Counted from the stretch's first letter, positions 16,108 to 25,156 are shown. The stretch: 64,000 nt of DNA from Desulfocicer sp963675955 (GCA_963675955.2 CAXXVR010000009.1:806001-870000), one strand, 5' to 3'. The notes: a model not told the origin generated them from the letters alone. Made by a program: numbers and translations.

Positions 16108-17436
16108 TTATGTCAAGGATAAAAGCGGTGCTGCGTCCGTGGTGAACCAGTGTTTCAATACGCTGAAAAGGGCGTGGGGATCAGTGTTTCCCGTGAGCTC
16201 TCGAATGGCATGCATGGCCATGGTGGGGGCGCCGACATCCACGGTTTTAATTCCCGTGGCAGCGGATATGGAAGGGCCGATGGTACTGCCGCAGGGCATG
16301 TCACTTTTCATGACAAAGGTCTGCACGGGTACGGAAGCCTCCCGGCACAGTTGTTTGAATAGGGCACAGGATATGGCATCAGATGCATAACGCATGGCGG
16401 CATTGACCTTTAATACCGGACCCTGGTTAACAAGACAGGTGTGTGCCCCGTCATACCGCTGGGCATGTGCCGGATGGAGGGCATGGGCATTATCAAGGGA
16501 AATCATGAAGGAACCGGCAAAGGCCCGGAGCCGTTGCTCCGTGTCGGGTATTATCCGAGTGAGGATATCCGTAACAAAGGAGCCCCTGGCCCCGGCGGCG
16601 GTGTCACTGCCCACCTCCTCATGGTCGGCCAGGATGGCCATGCACGCCGTTTTTCCCCGGGCAAGTGCAATGCCTTTTAATGCGGCATGGCAGGACAAAA
16701 GGTTGTCCAGGCGTGAAGCACTGATCAGTTCCTGGTTAAGACCTGTGTAAAACGGGGCCTGGGCATCTGAAAAGCAGAGGTCAAAATCCAGAATTTCCGA
16801 TATTTCATGGCCGGGGGCCGGGATATGTTTTCCGGCATTGCACAGCATTTTATGGAATGTCCCGGGTCTGGAAAATGATCCGGTGAAGATAAGGGGGGGC
16901 AGATCCACCTGGGCATTGATGGTTTTTTTTGTGTTAGCCTCCCGATCCAGATGAATGGGAAGAGATGGAATGACGGCCACTGGGGTATTTAGATTGATCA
17001 GGCCGTTTGTGATAACCGTTTCCCCTTCCCGATTCCGGCACCGGACAATGATGCGACCGGCCAGGTTTAATCCTCTGTCAAACCAGGTGTTTAAGAGAGC
17101 CCCTCCATAGACTTCAACACCCAGACGTGTCATGGTATCGCTGGTAATTTCGGGCAGGGGTTTTACCTTAAGGCAGGGGCTGTCAGTGTGGGCCCCGCAT
17201 AGTTTTATGCCGGTGTCCCATGGACGCTGATTTCCGGTGTAAAAGGCAATGATGGCACTTTGATTACGTACGACAAAGTATTTTGATTCCTTTTTAAGGT
17301 GCCAGGCCTGGGTTTCATGGAGTTGTGTAAATCCTTTCTCAAGGAGATGCTTTGTGGCATTGGCAACGGCATGGAAGGGGGTGGGGCAGGTGTGAAGGAA
17401 GTGAAATAAATCATGATTAAAAACGTTGATGTCCAT
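16108..17436 (-). CDS. apeB: M18-family aspartyl aminopeptidase
   Basis: A cytoplasmic dinuclear zinc aminopeptidase that removes N-terminal, mostly acidic, residues. The 442-aa length fits the family. Metal and catalytic segments are visible: CGAHTDSPCLKVKP (His and Asp ligands), ADHEEVGS (catalytic Glu pair), the LHPAHAQRYDG region and the C-terminal KSDMPCGSTIGP with a following His-rich end. It begins LFHFLHTCPTPFHAV, the standard M18 N-terminal motif. It appears to be a single-gene unit with long flanking spacers. Confidence 0.93.
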   Translation of the reverse strand: MDINVFNHDLFHFLHTCPTPFHAVANATKHLLEKGFTQLHETQAWHLKKESKYFVVRNQSAIIAFYTGNQRPWDTGIKLCGAHTDSPCLKVKPLPEITSDTMTRLGVEVYGGALLNTWFDRGLNLAGRIIVRCRNREGETVITNGLINLNTPVAVIPSLPIHLDREANTKKTINAQVDLPPLIFTGSFSRPGTFHKMLCNAGKHIPAPGHEISEILDFDLCFSDAQAPFYTGLNQELISASRLDNLLSCHAALKGIALARGKTACMAILADHEEVGSDTAAGARGSFVTDILTRIIPDTEQRLRAFAGSFMISLDNAHALHPAHAQRYDGAHTCLVNQGPVLKVNAAMRYASDAISCALFKQLCREASVPVQTFVMKSDMPCGSTIGPSISAATGIKTVDVGAPTMAMHAIRELTGNTDPHALFSVLKHWFTTDAAPLLSLT

Positions 17437-18057
17437 TTGATAACCTTTTTTAAATAGGCAACTTTCAGAATATCAGCGGTGGTGGACGGAATCCGCCAAC
17501 TCCGAAAGCTGAGAGAAGTATTAACCAGAATCGGGTCTGCTGGATGGGGTAAGGAACCTTTTTTGTCCCGCATGAGCCATGTATGATATCATATGTTTTT
17601 CATCAGTGGTAGCACTTGATTGTCCTGTCTTTTAATCCTGACAAAGTAGTGAAAAGTGTATCTGTTCTTTGGGGCGATTCCCGACAGGGTGCCTTGATCA
17701 GACAGGGGGCGGTGAGCTGTTGAAAGAGCGTTTGCAGGGGGCTTGTCCTGTGAGCAAGTCCCCGTTTGCAAGGGCGAATATATAGCGGTTCCCTTATGAA
17801 ATATTTATAATATCAGAACCTTTTATTCACCACCTTTTTGTCTTGACTTTTCATTTGCAGGTGTAATAGGTGTGTAAAAATTTTTTTATATATATCTGCC
17901 TGTGTGCGCAGCTTTATGCGGTGTATTTCCACTTTCCCGGTCAGGGGCATCATTGACGGGGGGACAGGGGTGGATTTGCTAGAAAATTATATTTATTGGA
18001 ATTGTGTATGATGGCCGAAAAATGGGAATGGGCCAACTTGAAATACAGGAGTGATGG
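17437..18057. other. Intergenic region between apeB and the Fis-type gene
   Basis: About 620 nt with no convincing gene. One feature is visible: a 9-bp stem (17737-17745 with 17755-17763, GGGGGCTTG/CAAGTCCCC with one G-U pair). The part from 17820 to 17960 is AT-rich, with a TTGACT box that could belong to a promoter for the downstream small gene, but no well-spaced -10 is evident. Confidence 0.4.
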
Positions 18058-18273
18058 ATGACCTTGGATATTAATCTGTTGCGGAAAAAATTAGGTATTA
18101 CCAATGATATCAATATCTTTTCTATCCTGGGCGATTTGCATGAGGGGGTGATCATTGCCGATATCCGGGGAAATGCTGCAAAGGCAGCACGGATACTTGG
18201 CATTTCTCCCCAATCACTGCATTATAAGTTAAAAAAATTTAAAATAGATCGCAAAAATTTCATTGGAAATTAA
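18058..18273 (+). CDS. Stand-alone Fis-type helix-turn-helix protein
   Basis: A 71-aa protein whose C-terminal half, GNAAKAARILGISPQSLHYKLKKFKI, is a clear Fis/NtrC-type DNA-binding helix-turn-helix. The N-terminal 35 residues match nothing I recognise. The ATG at 18058 has AGGAG 6 nt upstream, so this is a real start rather than the broken end of a sigma-54 activator; no AAA+ remnant lies upstream. It may be a nucleoid or local regulator. An inverted CATATG repeat lies in front of pgi just downstream. Function is unassigned. Confidence 0.7.
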   Translation: MTLDINLLRKKLGITNDINIFSILGDLHEGVIIADIRGNAAKAARILGISPQSLHYKLKKFKIDRKNFIGN

Positions 18274-18579
18274 AGGATTAATCATTATGTTCAGTTTCAG
18301 AAAACAGGGGCCTGAAACCGGGTAAAAAATACTTAATGTGGTTTTTTTTGTTATGAGATATTGTAATTTATGTTGTAAATTCAAGGGTTTTGAAAAAAAA
18401 TATTATTTTTAATCAATAACATGTTGAAATTATAAAGAATGTGTGGTTAAGTGTAACAGTGAAAAAATCAATGGCCCCCGGGGGTGTTGCCGGTGGTCGG
18501 GGGGACGTTTATTAACTGTTGTTTCATATGGCGATCATATGAGTAGATGTTTTCCAATATATCCAACGCGAGGTGTTTG
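18274..18579. other. AT-rich leader region of pgi
   Basis: About 305 nt without a gene. Around 18340-18440 it is strongly AT-rich with several A and T runs, suitable for a promoter, but no box pair is clear enough to call. The last 60 nt hold the CATATG inverted repeat listed separately. Confidence 0.4.
18525..18541. promoter_or_regulatory. Inverted CATATG repeat upstream of pgi
   Basis: CATATG, five bases, CATATG: a 17-bp dyad 38 nt before the pgi start. It has the form of an operator half-site pair. The neighbouring Fis-type protein is one candidate binder; this is a guess. Confidence 0.3.
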
Positions 18580-20247
18580 ATGGCTCTCAATACCATATCC
18601 CCTTTACACACAGATGAATGGCAACAGCTGAAGGACCACTACCAGGACATGAAAGCGGTGCATATGAAAACGCTTTTTGCCCGGGATCCAGGTCGATTTG
18701 AAGGGTTTTCTCTGCGGTTCAATAATATACTGGTGGATTATTCCAAAAATATTCTCACCGGACAAACCCTGACCCTTCTAATGGCCCTTGCACGCAGGAT
18801 GCGGCTTAAAGATGCCATTGATAAAATGTTTTCAGGCGATGCCATTAACACAACGGAAAACCGGGCTGTTCTTCACATTGCCCTGAGAAATATGGACAAT
18901 GCTCCCGTGATGCATCAGGGTAAGGATGTGATGCCCGGGGTGAAACGGGTACTTGAAAAGATGAGGCGATTTTCCCGGGACATTGATGCCGGAACATTGA
19001 GGGGATACACCGGAAAACCCATAAATACCTTTGTCAATATTGGTATCGGCGGATCGGATCTAGGGCCACTGATGGTCACCCAGTGTCTTACACCCTATGC
19101 CAGAAAGGGGGTGTCGGTTCATTTTGTTTCCAACGTTGACGCCACCCATCTTTTGGAAACCCTGAAAAAAACGGATCCTGAAACCACCCTTTTTCTGGTG
19201 GCTTCCAAGACTTTTACCACCCAGGAAACCATGACTAATGCCCATTCTGCACGGAAATGGCTTCTGGGGCATGCCGGTGGTGATGTGTCTGCCATTAAAA
19301 AGCATTTTGTAGCCATTTCCACCAATGAAGCGGCGGTTGCGACCTTTGGTATTGATCCGGACAATCGGTTTGAGTTCTGGGACTGGGTGGGGGGGCGCTA
19401 TTCTCTGTGGTCTGCCATTGGCCTGTCCATTGTGTGCTATGTGGGATACGATCACTTTGAAGCCCTGCTTCGTGGTGCGCATAAAATGGATGGGCATTTT
19501 AAGAATACGCCTTTTGAGCAGAATATCCCCGTGGTGCTGGCATTGATCGGCATCTGGTATAATAATTTTTTTGGTGCCGCCACCGAGGCCATACTGCCCT
19601 ATGACCAGTACATGAACAGGTTCCCCGCCTATTTCCAGCAGGCCAATATGGAAAGTAACGGCAAAACCACGGATCGAAAAGGTGGCAGGGTGTCCTATGA
19701 CACCGGTCCCATCATATGGGGAGAACCCGGCACCAATGGACAACATGCCTTTTATCAGCTGATTCACCAGGGAAGCCGCATGGTGCCTGCGGATTTTCTG
19801 GCACCGGCCATCAGCCACAATCCCCTGGGAGATCACCACGAGATTCTGCTGTCCAATTTTTTTGCCCAGACCGAAGCCCTGTTGTTTGGAAAAGACAAAG
19901 AAACGGTGTGCCGTGAAATGGAGGTGGCCGGAGAAAATCCTTCAACCCTGGAAATGCTGGCACCCCATCGTGTATTTGAAGGAAATCGTCCCACCAATTC
20001 CATTCTTTTTAGACAGCTGACCCCGGAAATTCTGGGCAGTCTCATTGCCATGTATGAGCATAAAATTTTTACCCAGGGGGTTATCTGGAATATTTTTTCC
20101 TTTGACCAGTGGGGAGTGGAGCTTGGTAAGGCCCTGGCCCGGAATATTTTTCCCGAGCTTGGTACCCCGGACCCTGTTACCACCCATGATTCATCAACCA
20201 ATGGGCTGATAAATGCCTATAAGGCCATGAGCCAAAAGAAAGTGTAG
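18580..20247 (+). CDS. pgi: Glucose-6-phosphate isomerase
   Basis: Interconverts glucose-6-phosphate and fructose-6-phosphate. The frame is open from 18547, but the ATG at 18580 has GAGGTG 4 nt upstream and gives MALNTISPLHTDEW, the normal N-terminus, so about 555 aa are predicted. SIS-domain signatures are intact: INTFVNIGIGGSDLGPLMV, FLVASKTFTTQETMTNA, FWDWVGGRYSLWSAIGL, GTNGQHAFYQLIHQG and the C-terminal FDQWGVELGK. Flanked by the Fis-type gene and, downstream, by a copy of the dispersed repeat. Confidence 0.97.
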   Translation: MALNTISPLHTDEWQQLKDHYQDMKAVHMKTLFARDPGRFEGFSLRFNNILVDYSKNILTGQTLTLLMALARRMRLKDAIDKMFSGDAINTTENRAVLHIALRNMDNAPVMHQGKDVMPGVKRVLEKMRRFSRDIDAGTLRGYTGKPINTFVNIGIGGSDLGPLMVTQCLTPYARKGVSVHFVSNVDATHLLETLKKTDPETTLFLVASKTFTTQETMTNAHSARKWLLGHAGGDVSAIKKHFVAISTNEAAVATFGIDPDNRFEFWDWVGGRYSLWSAIGLSIVCYVGYDHFEALLRGAHKMDGHFKNTPFEQNIPVVLALIGIWYNNFFGAATEAILPYDQYMNRFPAYFQQANMESNGKTTDRKGGRVSYDTGPIIWGEPGTNGQHAFYQLIHQGSRMVPADFLAPAISHNPLGDHHEILLSNFFAQTEALLFGKDKETVCREMEVAGENPSTLEMLAPHRVFEGNRPTNSILFRQLTPEILGSLIAMYEHKIFTQGVIWNIFSFDQWGVELGKALARNIFPELGTPDPVTTHDSSTNGLINAYKAMSQKKV

Positions 20248-20276
20248 CAGCAGTTATCCGCTATATAAAAAAACAC

Positions 20277-20310
20277 GGGTGGACCGGACTCTTCTGAGAT
20301 TGGTCCGCCC
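20277..20310. terminator. Terminator-like hairpin after pgi
   Basis: GGGTGGACC pairs with GGTCCGCCC (one G-U) 30 nt after the pgi stop. The T-run typical of a terminator is on the minus-strand side (plus strand TATATAAAAAAAC before the stem), so it would work best for leftward transcription. It may still slow or end the pgi transcript. Confidence 0.35.
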
Positions 20311-20340
20311 ACAACTAATTATGAAAGTAATATCAGGCAT

Positions 20341-20470
20341 GCCCACACTTTCATATAACGGACATGTCCCAGCGGACACAACGAATAATGAAAAAGTAGT
20401 TGCTGCTAATACCCAGAACCCAGTACCCAAAACCCAGCACCTGCTTTTGCATATAACAGATATGTGAATA
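20341..20470 (+). repeat. Composite dispersed repeat, copy E (stem-loop plus ACCC tract)
   Basis: A stem-loop unit, CATATAA followed by TGTCC (20365-20369) pairing with GGACA (20374-20378) and then CAACGAATAATGAAAAAGTAG, leads into a tract of ACCCAGAACCCAGTACCC-type repeats and closes with another CATATAA. The GC-rich module of the other copies is absent. The end is 50 nt before the HTH/receiver gene. Confidence 0.75.
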
Positions 20471-20520
20471 AAGAAGCATATCTTAATTTTTATTCTTAAC
20501 AGAAAAGGTAGATAATTCAT

Positions 20521-21108
20521 ATGAACACTGAAATTTTGACAATTCCCCAGGCGGCAAAGTTCTGCAGCGTAACCCGGATGACCATGTGGAGATGGGTAAA
20601 AGCCGGTAAGATCAAAAGTTTCGTAACCCCAGGCGGGCACCACCGTATTGCCAAGAGCGATCTGGAAGATGCCCTGAGAGGCCATGGTATTAAATACATC
20701 AGCAGGCAGCTGGATGCGTCTCCCAGAATTCTTATTGTGGATGACGAACCCCTAATTGTCCAGGGGCTTCAAAAGCTGTTCACTCGTAAAAAATGTGAGG
20801 TTCAGACCGCATTGAACGGGTTTGAAGCGGGTGTCAAATCAAAGGAATTTAATCCAGATCTCATCATCCTTGATCTGGTCATGCCCAAAATGGACGGGTT
20901 TGAGGTGTGTCGATTTCTTAAAACCAATGAGTCCACTTCTCACATTAAAATCCTGATTCTCACGGGCTATAGTACCAAAGAAAATCGGGCAGAGATCATG
21001 GAGGCCGGTGCAGATGCCTTTATTGAGAAACCGGCGGATAATAAAGAAATTATTCAAAAAACCAAAGAACTGCTCAAAGACATGAACTGGGTGCGGCTTA
21101 ATCTTTAA
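20521..21108 (+). CDS. Excisionase-type HTH fused to response-regulator receiver
   Basis: A 195-aa regulator with an inverted domain order. Residues 5-55 are a MerR/excisionase-like winged helix (LTIPQAAKFCSVTRMTMWRWVKAGKI, then TPGGHHRIAKSDLEDAL). Residues about 69-190 are a CheY-like receiver with the acidic pair DDE in ILIVDDEPL, phospho-acceptor Asp118 in LIILDLVMPKMDGF, Thr in ILTGYS and Lys in EKPAD. No histidine kinase is adjacent, so the partner is unknown. Such HTH-first receivers are frequent in deltaproteobacteria. It converges on the lipoprotein gene downstream and overlaps it by 4 nt. Confidence 0.87.
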   Translation: MNTEILTIPQAAKFCSVTRMTMWRWVKAGKIKSFVTPGGHHRIAKSDLEDALRGHGIKYISRQLDASPRILIVDDEPLIVQGLQKLFTRKKCEVQTALNGFEAGVKSKEFNPDLIILDLVMPKMDGFEVCRFLKTNESTSHIKILILTGYSTKENRAEIMEAGADAFIEKPADNKEIIQKTKELLKDMNWVRLNL

Positions 21109-21767
21109 TATGGATCAGTTTTCTGTCGGGCCATGGTAATCTCTGTTGCAATGGTCCGACACAATTTTCCCAGTGTTCTGCTGTGTGCCCGGGCAAGGGG
21201 ATCAAATCCTTCCTCTGACACCGATTCTATAATCTTCGCTTTTTCTGATGTGATAAGTTTAACCCCACCCTTATGATATAAATGCCATCTGGCAACAAGT
21301 TTAACCTCCTTTCCTAAAACGCCATCCATCTGAATCACCTCAATGCTGACTTGAAAATCGGGTTCGCTGCTGCGTTTCCATGGATATCTGACGATGTGGT
21401 CCGTACCCAGCAGGGTGGACAGGTTTTCCTGCATGGTCAGATATATCTGATCTGCCAGGTTACTGATCCATTGATCAAATTCGGATATTTCAACCCTGTG
21501 GGGGGTGGGGCGTATCACAATCTGGGTGCGATCAAGGTATTTGGCAAGCTGCAGAGGCCCAATGCCCACAAGGGGTACTGCCATGTCCCGGGGGATTGCC
21601 CCTGATGCAGAAATCAGGGCTTTTGTTTCCACCGGGACCAGGCTGTAATACCTTGTTGGCGGTGTGGACAGGCAGCCGGGAAGCATGGCAACTGCCGGTA
21701 TGAACAAAAAAACAGTCATGAAAAAAGAGATGGAGAACGGGCGATGAGTTTTTTTTTCAGTTTGCAT
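21105..21767 (-). CDS. PqiC/YmbA-type lipoprotein of lipid transport system
   Basis: A 220-aa outer-membrane lipoprotein of the ABC-type transport auxiliary family (DUF330/PqiC). It has a signal peptide ending in the lipobox LPGC, then RYYSLVPVE, VGIGPLQLAKYLDRTQIVIRP and the EISEFDQWISNLADQIYLTMQENLSTLLG block that is diagnostic for the family. It is the last gene of the mlaE-mlaF-mlaD set on the minus strand, 235 nt after mlaD. It probably anchors the MCE protein bridge at the outer membrane, as PqiC does for PqiB (established for E. coli; inferred here). Confidence 0.88.
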   Translation of the reverse strand: MQTEKKTHRPFSISFFMTVFLFIPAVAMLPGCLSTPPTRYYSLVPVETKALISASGAIPRDMAVPLVGIGPLQLAKYLDRTQIVIRPTPHRVEISEFDQWISNLADQIYLTMQENLSTLLGTDHIVRYPWKRSSEPDFQVSIEVIQMDGVLGKEVKLVARWHLYHKGGVKLITSEKAKIIESVSEEGFDPLARAHSRTLGKLCRTIATEITMARQKTDPY

Positions 21768-21910
21768 GTCTTGTGTTCCTTGATACTAAAAAATAAGTGG
21801 GGCACCTGAGTTAATACACATTAATCTCGGGTGAAAATATCCCGGAGTTAGGGCTTGTAAAAATCTGGTTTATTTATGTAATTGTGTAAACGTTTGGTCA
21901 GTGACCCGTA

Positions 21911-21970
21911 TTCACCCGTTTGGGGCTGCGTAGCATACGAATACTATTTTAGCAGATCAAAGCGGGTGAA
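21911..21970. other. Imperfect hairpin between mlaD and the PqiC-type gene
   Basis: TTCACCCG (21911-21918) pairs with CGGGTGAA (21963-21970); the stem extends imperfectly inward (GTTTG/CAAAG) and an inner CTGC/GCAG pair is possible. It could stabilise or attenuate the message between the two genes. Confidence 0.4.
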
Positions 21971-22002
21971 GATGGGTGTGCTGATTGAATATTTACCCGA
22001 AA

Positions 22003-23124
22003 TTATTGTTTGCCCTGTATCAGGGCTTCGGGATGTCGTTCCAGGTATTGGGTCAGATTGCGAAAGGCCCGGGCCGCATCGGACAACTCTTCCAGGGTGG
22101 CGGTAAGCTGGTTCATGAGAATAGAATCCGGATGGGAGATGTCGTCCATGGCCCTCAGGGTTGTGGTGGCCTGCCCTGCGGTTTTCTGCAGACTCAGTGC
22201 CGTCTGCTGCAGGGCCTGGGAAACGGGTGTTATTTCATTGTTAAGGGTGCTCAGCACATCCTTTGCCCTTAAAACCGTGGCATTCATGTTGGTGCCCATG
22301 TTTTTTACCTGTTGATCCGTAGTTTTGACAAGGGTTTGAATATTTGAAAGCGAGGCGTGTACCTGTGTTCCCATGGCGGTAATCTCTTGGCTGGTATGCT
22401 GTATCAGTGCTCTGGTATCTGCTATGGTGGTCTCAATGGACCGGGTGACATTGGGAAGTGATCTATCCATATTACCTGCAAGGTGACCGATACCTTCAAG
22501 GGTCCGGGTCAAGGTTTCGGTCAATCTGGCCATTTTTTCCGAGTTCAGGGTGGTTTCCAGGTTTGTGATGATGGCATGCAATTTTGCAAAAATATCCTGG
22601 ATGGGCACCTGTTTGATTTTCTGGGTAAAGGCCTCAATGTCCGATTGAATGGTGGGGATTTCAGGAAAATCGGATGATTTTTTATGGAGGACCACGGGTT
22701 TATCTGGATGAAAATCAAGGGAAACCAGTAATTGTCCAGTTACCATGCTCTGGAGTTCTAATTGTGCCCTGAGTCCCTGTTTAATCAGAATATCAAGGTT
22801 CTTTTTCAGCCCTTCCCAGGCATCTGCTTTTCCCGGAACCATGATGCTTTCTTTTTTGATTTCAATGTATACCGGGATGGAAAAAAGATTCTGTTGTGAA
22901 TCAGCATGGATTCGAATTTCTTTAACCGCACCGATTTTTACGCCCCTAAGCACAACCGGGGAACCGATATTAAGTCCTTTAACGGAATTTTTAAAATAAA
23001 GCACATAGGTGTTTTTTTCTGATAGAAATGAACCGGAGCCAAATATGGCAATGGCCCCCACGGTCAGGACAAGGGCGATGACTACAAAGGCTCCGATCAG
23101 GGTTTTGTCTGGCTCTTTTTTCAT
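22003..23124 (-). CDS. mlaD: MlaD-type MCE-domain protein
   Basis: A periplasmic substrate-binding subunit of an Mla-like phospholipid transporter. One N-terminal membrane helix (LIGAFVVIALVLTVGAIAIFG) is followed by the MCE beta-barrel domain (TYVLYFKNSVKGLNIGSPVVLRG and GAVKEIRIH-type segments; about 40-145). The rest, to residue 373, is long helical coiled structure rich in T, Q and L, more like longer PqiB/YebT-style proteins than the short E. coli MlaD. It lies 90 nt after the ATPase gene. It should form a hexameric ring on the permease. Confidence 0.9.
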   Translation of the reverse strand: MKKEPDKTLIGAFVVIALVLTVGAIAIFGSGSFLSEKNTYVLYFKNSVKGLNIGSPVVLRGVKIGAVKEIRIHADSQQNLFSIPVYIEIKKESIMVPGKADAWEGLKKNLDILIKQGLRAQLELQSMVTGQLLVSLDFHPDKPVVLHKKSSDFPEIPTIQSDIEAFTQKIKQVPIQDIFAKLHAIITNLETTLNSEKMARLTETLTRTLEGIGHLAGNMDRSLPNVTRSIETTIADTRALIQHTSQEITAMGTQVHASLSNIQTLVKTTDQQVKNMGTNMNATVLRAKDVLSTLNNEITPVSQALQQTALSLQKTAGQATTTLRAMDDISHPDSILMNQLTATLEELSDAARAFRNLTQYLERHPEALIQGKQ

Positions 23125-23214
23125 TGAATTAAGGGTTCTCCATGAATGTTTTGGGCCTGGTTGTAATATCGGTCAGTTATCATAACCGGTTGACCAACGG
23201 AGTCTGGCTTATGT

Positions 23215-24030
23215 TTATTTGAAACTGAAGTTTTTATCAGGCCCCATACTTTTATCAACCAATTGTGTCCTCGTCTTTTTTCCCTCACCCCGGGTGAGAA
23301 ACTCACCTATGGTGGGGTTGTCTGTGGTTTCAAGGAGTTTTATGGGAGCTCCCCCCCCAATCATGGTGCGGGATGCCGGGTCCAGGAATACGGAGTTGGT
23401 GCCGATGGCAAAGATACTTGCAAGCTCATGGGTGACCACAACAATGGTGGTGCCAAGGCTTTCTTTCAGTTCCAGAATCAGGTCATCCAGATTTCGGGCG
23501 CTGATGGGATCAAGACCTGCCGAGGGTTCATCAAAGAAAAGAATATCAGGGTCCAGTGCCATGGCCCGGGCAAGGCCTGCACGTTTTTTCATGCCTCCGC
23601 TGATTTCTGATGGATAGTGACCTTCAAATCCGGACAGTCCCACCAGGGACAGTTTTAATTCAACTTGTTCCCGGATTTGCCTCGGGGAAAGCCGGGTATG
23701 TACCTCCAGGGGCATGGCCACATTTTGGGCCAGAGTCATGGAACTCCACAATGCACCACTCTGGTAAAGAATGCCGAAGGTCTGCATCAGCTGACGCCGT
23801 TTGTCTGAAGGGCTTTCCCAGAATTGAATCCCGTTATAGGAAATACTTCCCCTGGCTGGCCGCTGCAGGCCCACCAGGTGGCGAAGCAGGGTGCTTTTGC
23901 CGCACCCGCTGCCGCCCATGATAATAAAGATATCTCCCTGGTTCACAGTGAAGGTCAATTGCTGCTGAATAATTTTTTCCCCGTAGGCCATGGTGAGATC
24001 ATGGACTTCAATGTGTGGCGTTGCCGGCAT
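23215..24030 (-). CDS. mlaF: MlaF-type ABC transporter ATPase
   Basis: The cytoplasmic ATPase of the lipid transporter. Walker A is GGSGCGKSTLL, the signature is SGGMKKRAGLARAM and Walker B is ILFFDEPSAGLD, followed by the H-loop VVTHEL. The SGGMKKR form of the signature is typical of the Mla/MCE ATPases. The frame is open from 24087, but that part overlaps mlaE; the ATG at 24030, 4 nt after the mlaE stop, gives MPATPHIEVHDLTMAYG, the normal start. About 271 aa. Confidence 0.92.
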   Translation of the reverse strand: MPATPHIEVHDLTMAYGEKIIQQQLTFTVNQGDIFIIMGGSGCGKSTLLRHLVGLQRPARGSISYNGIQFWESPSDKRRQLMQTFGILYQSGALWSSMTLAQNVAMPLEVHTRLSPRQIREQVELKLSLVGLSGFEGHYPSEISGGMKKRAGLARAMALDPDILFFDEPSAGLDPISARNLDDLILELKESLGTTIVVVTHELASIFAIGTNSVFLDPASRTMIGGGAPIKLLETTDNPTIGEFLTRGEGKKTRTQLVDKSMGPDKNFSFK

Positions 24031-24034
24031 TTTT

Positions 24035-25156
24035 TTAAATTCCAATAACGTTGCACAAAAGTGTGATGATGGCAGTTGCCACCACAATGGCCACTATACT
24101 TGATACCACGGCACCGGTGGTGGCATCTCCCACTGCGGAAGCGCTGCGGCGGCATTGTATACCTTTAAGGCAGCTGGCCATGGCCACCAGTGCACCAAAT
24201 ACCATGCTCTGGAAAATACCGATCCATAAGCTGTTCAGGCCCACGGATTCCCGTGTCATGTTAAAATATTCCATGAAGTTAAGATCCAGCATGAAGATGC
24301 CCACCAGAAGTCCCCCGATGATTCCCATGAGATCTGCATACACGCATAAAAGTGGCATGGCAAGGGTAAGGGCCAGAACCCGGGGGAGAACCAGAAATTC
24401 AATGGGATTGATACCAAGGGTTTTAAAGGCGTCAATTTCCTCGTTAACCTCCATGGTACCCAGCTGGGCAGCAAAGGCGGCCCCTGTGCGGCCGGCCATG
24501 ATCACCCCGGCCATGACAGCCCCCATGACCCGAATCATGGCAATGCCCACAAGGCTTGCCACATAGATCTGGGCACCGAACATCACCAGCTGTACTGCCC
24601 CCACAAAGGCCAGAATCAGCCCCACAAGGCAGCTTATCAGACTGATAATGGGAAGCGCCCCTGCGGTGCATTCCCTGAGTACAGGGAAAAAAACAGACCC
24701 TCTTATCTTGCCCCGGCCACGTAAAAGATTGAAGAATGCCAGGGCCACCTCTCCGATAAAATTAAGAATTTCCAGAAATGCTGTGATCCCATTTTCCATG
24801 GCGGCACCGACGCTCTGAAAGAACGGCTCTGGGGGCAGGTGCTCTTTCAGGGGCGCTTTACCATGCCCGGTGGTGGCAAGTTTTATAAGACGGTTAACCC
24901 CCCGGGGAAGCCCTGTGGTGACAAGTTGGATTGATCGTTCATCACAATGGTGTTGAAGCTGGATTATAAGGTTTACCAGTGCACTGTCCCATTGTTTCAG
25001 GCTGTCTGTGTTAAAGGAAATGCCTTTAAGATCGGGGTGGATGTTAATGCGGGCAATGATCTCGTCTGTGGATGGAAGGGTATCGTTGATGAGAAATGTA
25101 GTATCAAGGCGGATGATCAATGCATTGTCTTTTGTGAGTTGGTAACCCAAATCCAT
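24035..25156 (-). CDS. mlaE: STAS-MlaE fusion permease
   Basis: The inner-membrane permease of the Mla-type transporter, 373 aa. Residues about 8-100 form a STAS-like domain (ALIIRLDTTFLINDTLPS... then LKGISFNTDSLKQWDSALVNLIIQL), which substitutes for a separate MlaB. Residues about 120-370 are the MlaE domain, with the long amphipathic helix, GMAGRTGAAFAAQLGTM-like and NEEIDAFKTLGINPIEFLVLPR signatures. It is the first gene of the minus-strand operon. No mlaC is nearby. Confidence 0.91.
   Translation of the reverse strand: MDLGYQLTKDNALIIRLDTTFLINDTLPSTDEIIARINIHPDLKGISFNTDSLKQWDSALVNLIIQLQHHCDERSIQLVTTGLPRGVNRLIKLATTGHGKAPLKEHLPPEPFFQSVGAAMENGITAFLEILNFIGEVALAFFNLLRGRGKIRGSVFFPVLRECTAGALPIISLISCLVGLILAFVGAVQLVMFGAQIYVASLVGIAMIRVMGAVMAGVIMAGRTGAAFAAQLGTMEVNEEIDAFKTLGINPIEFLVLPRVLALTLAMPLLCVYADLMGIIGGLLVGIFMLDLNFMEYFNMTRESVGLNSLWIGIFQSMVFGALVAMASCLKGIQCRRSASAVGDATTGAVVSSIVAIVVATAIITLLCNVIGI

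Noticed and set aside
17737..17763. Terminator at a 9-bp GC-rich stem upstream of the Fis-type gene.
   Set aside because: No T-run on either side and no gene ending nearby, so it is mentioned only as a hairpin in the spacer.
20277..20310. Evidence for a leftward transcript ending after pgi, from the T-run on the minus strand.
   Set aside because: No minus-strand gene lies upstream in that direction; the hairpin is probably part of the repeat-rich region or a weak pgi terminator.
20254..20685. Minus-strand open frame of 143 codons over the repeat and the start of the HTH/receiver gene.
   Set aside because: It runs through repeat copy E and the antisense of a clear gene; composition and content are not protein-like.
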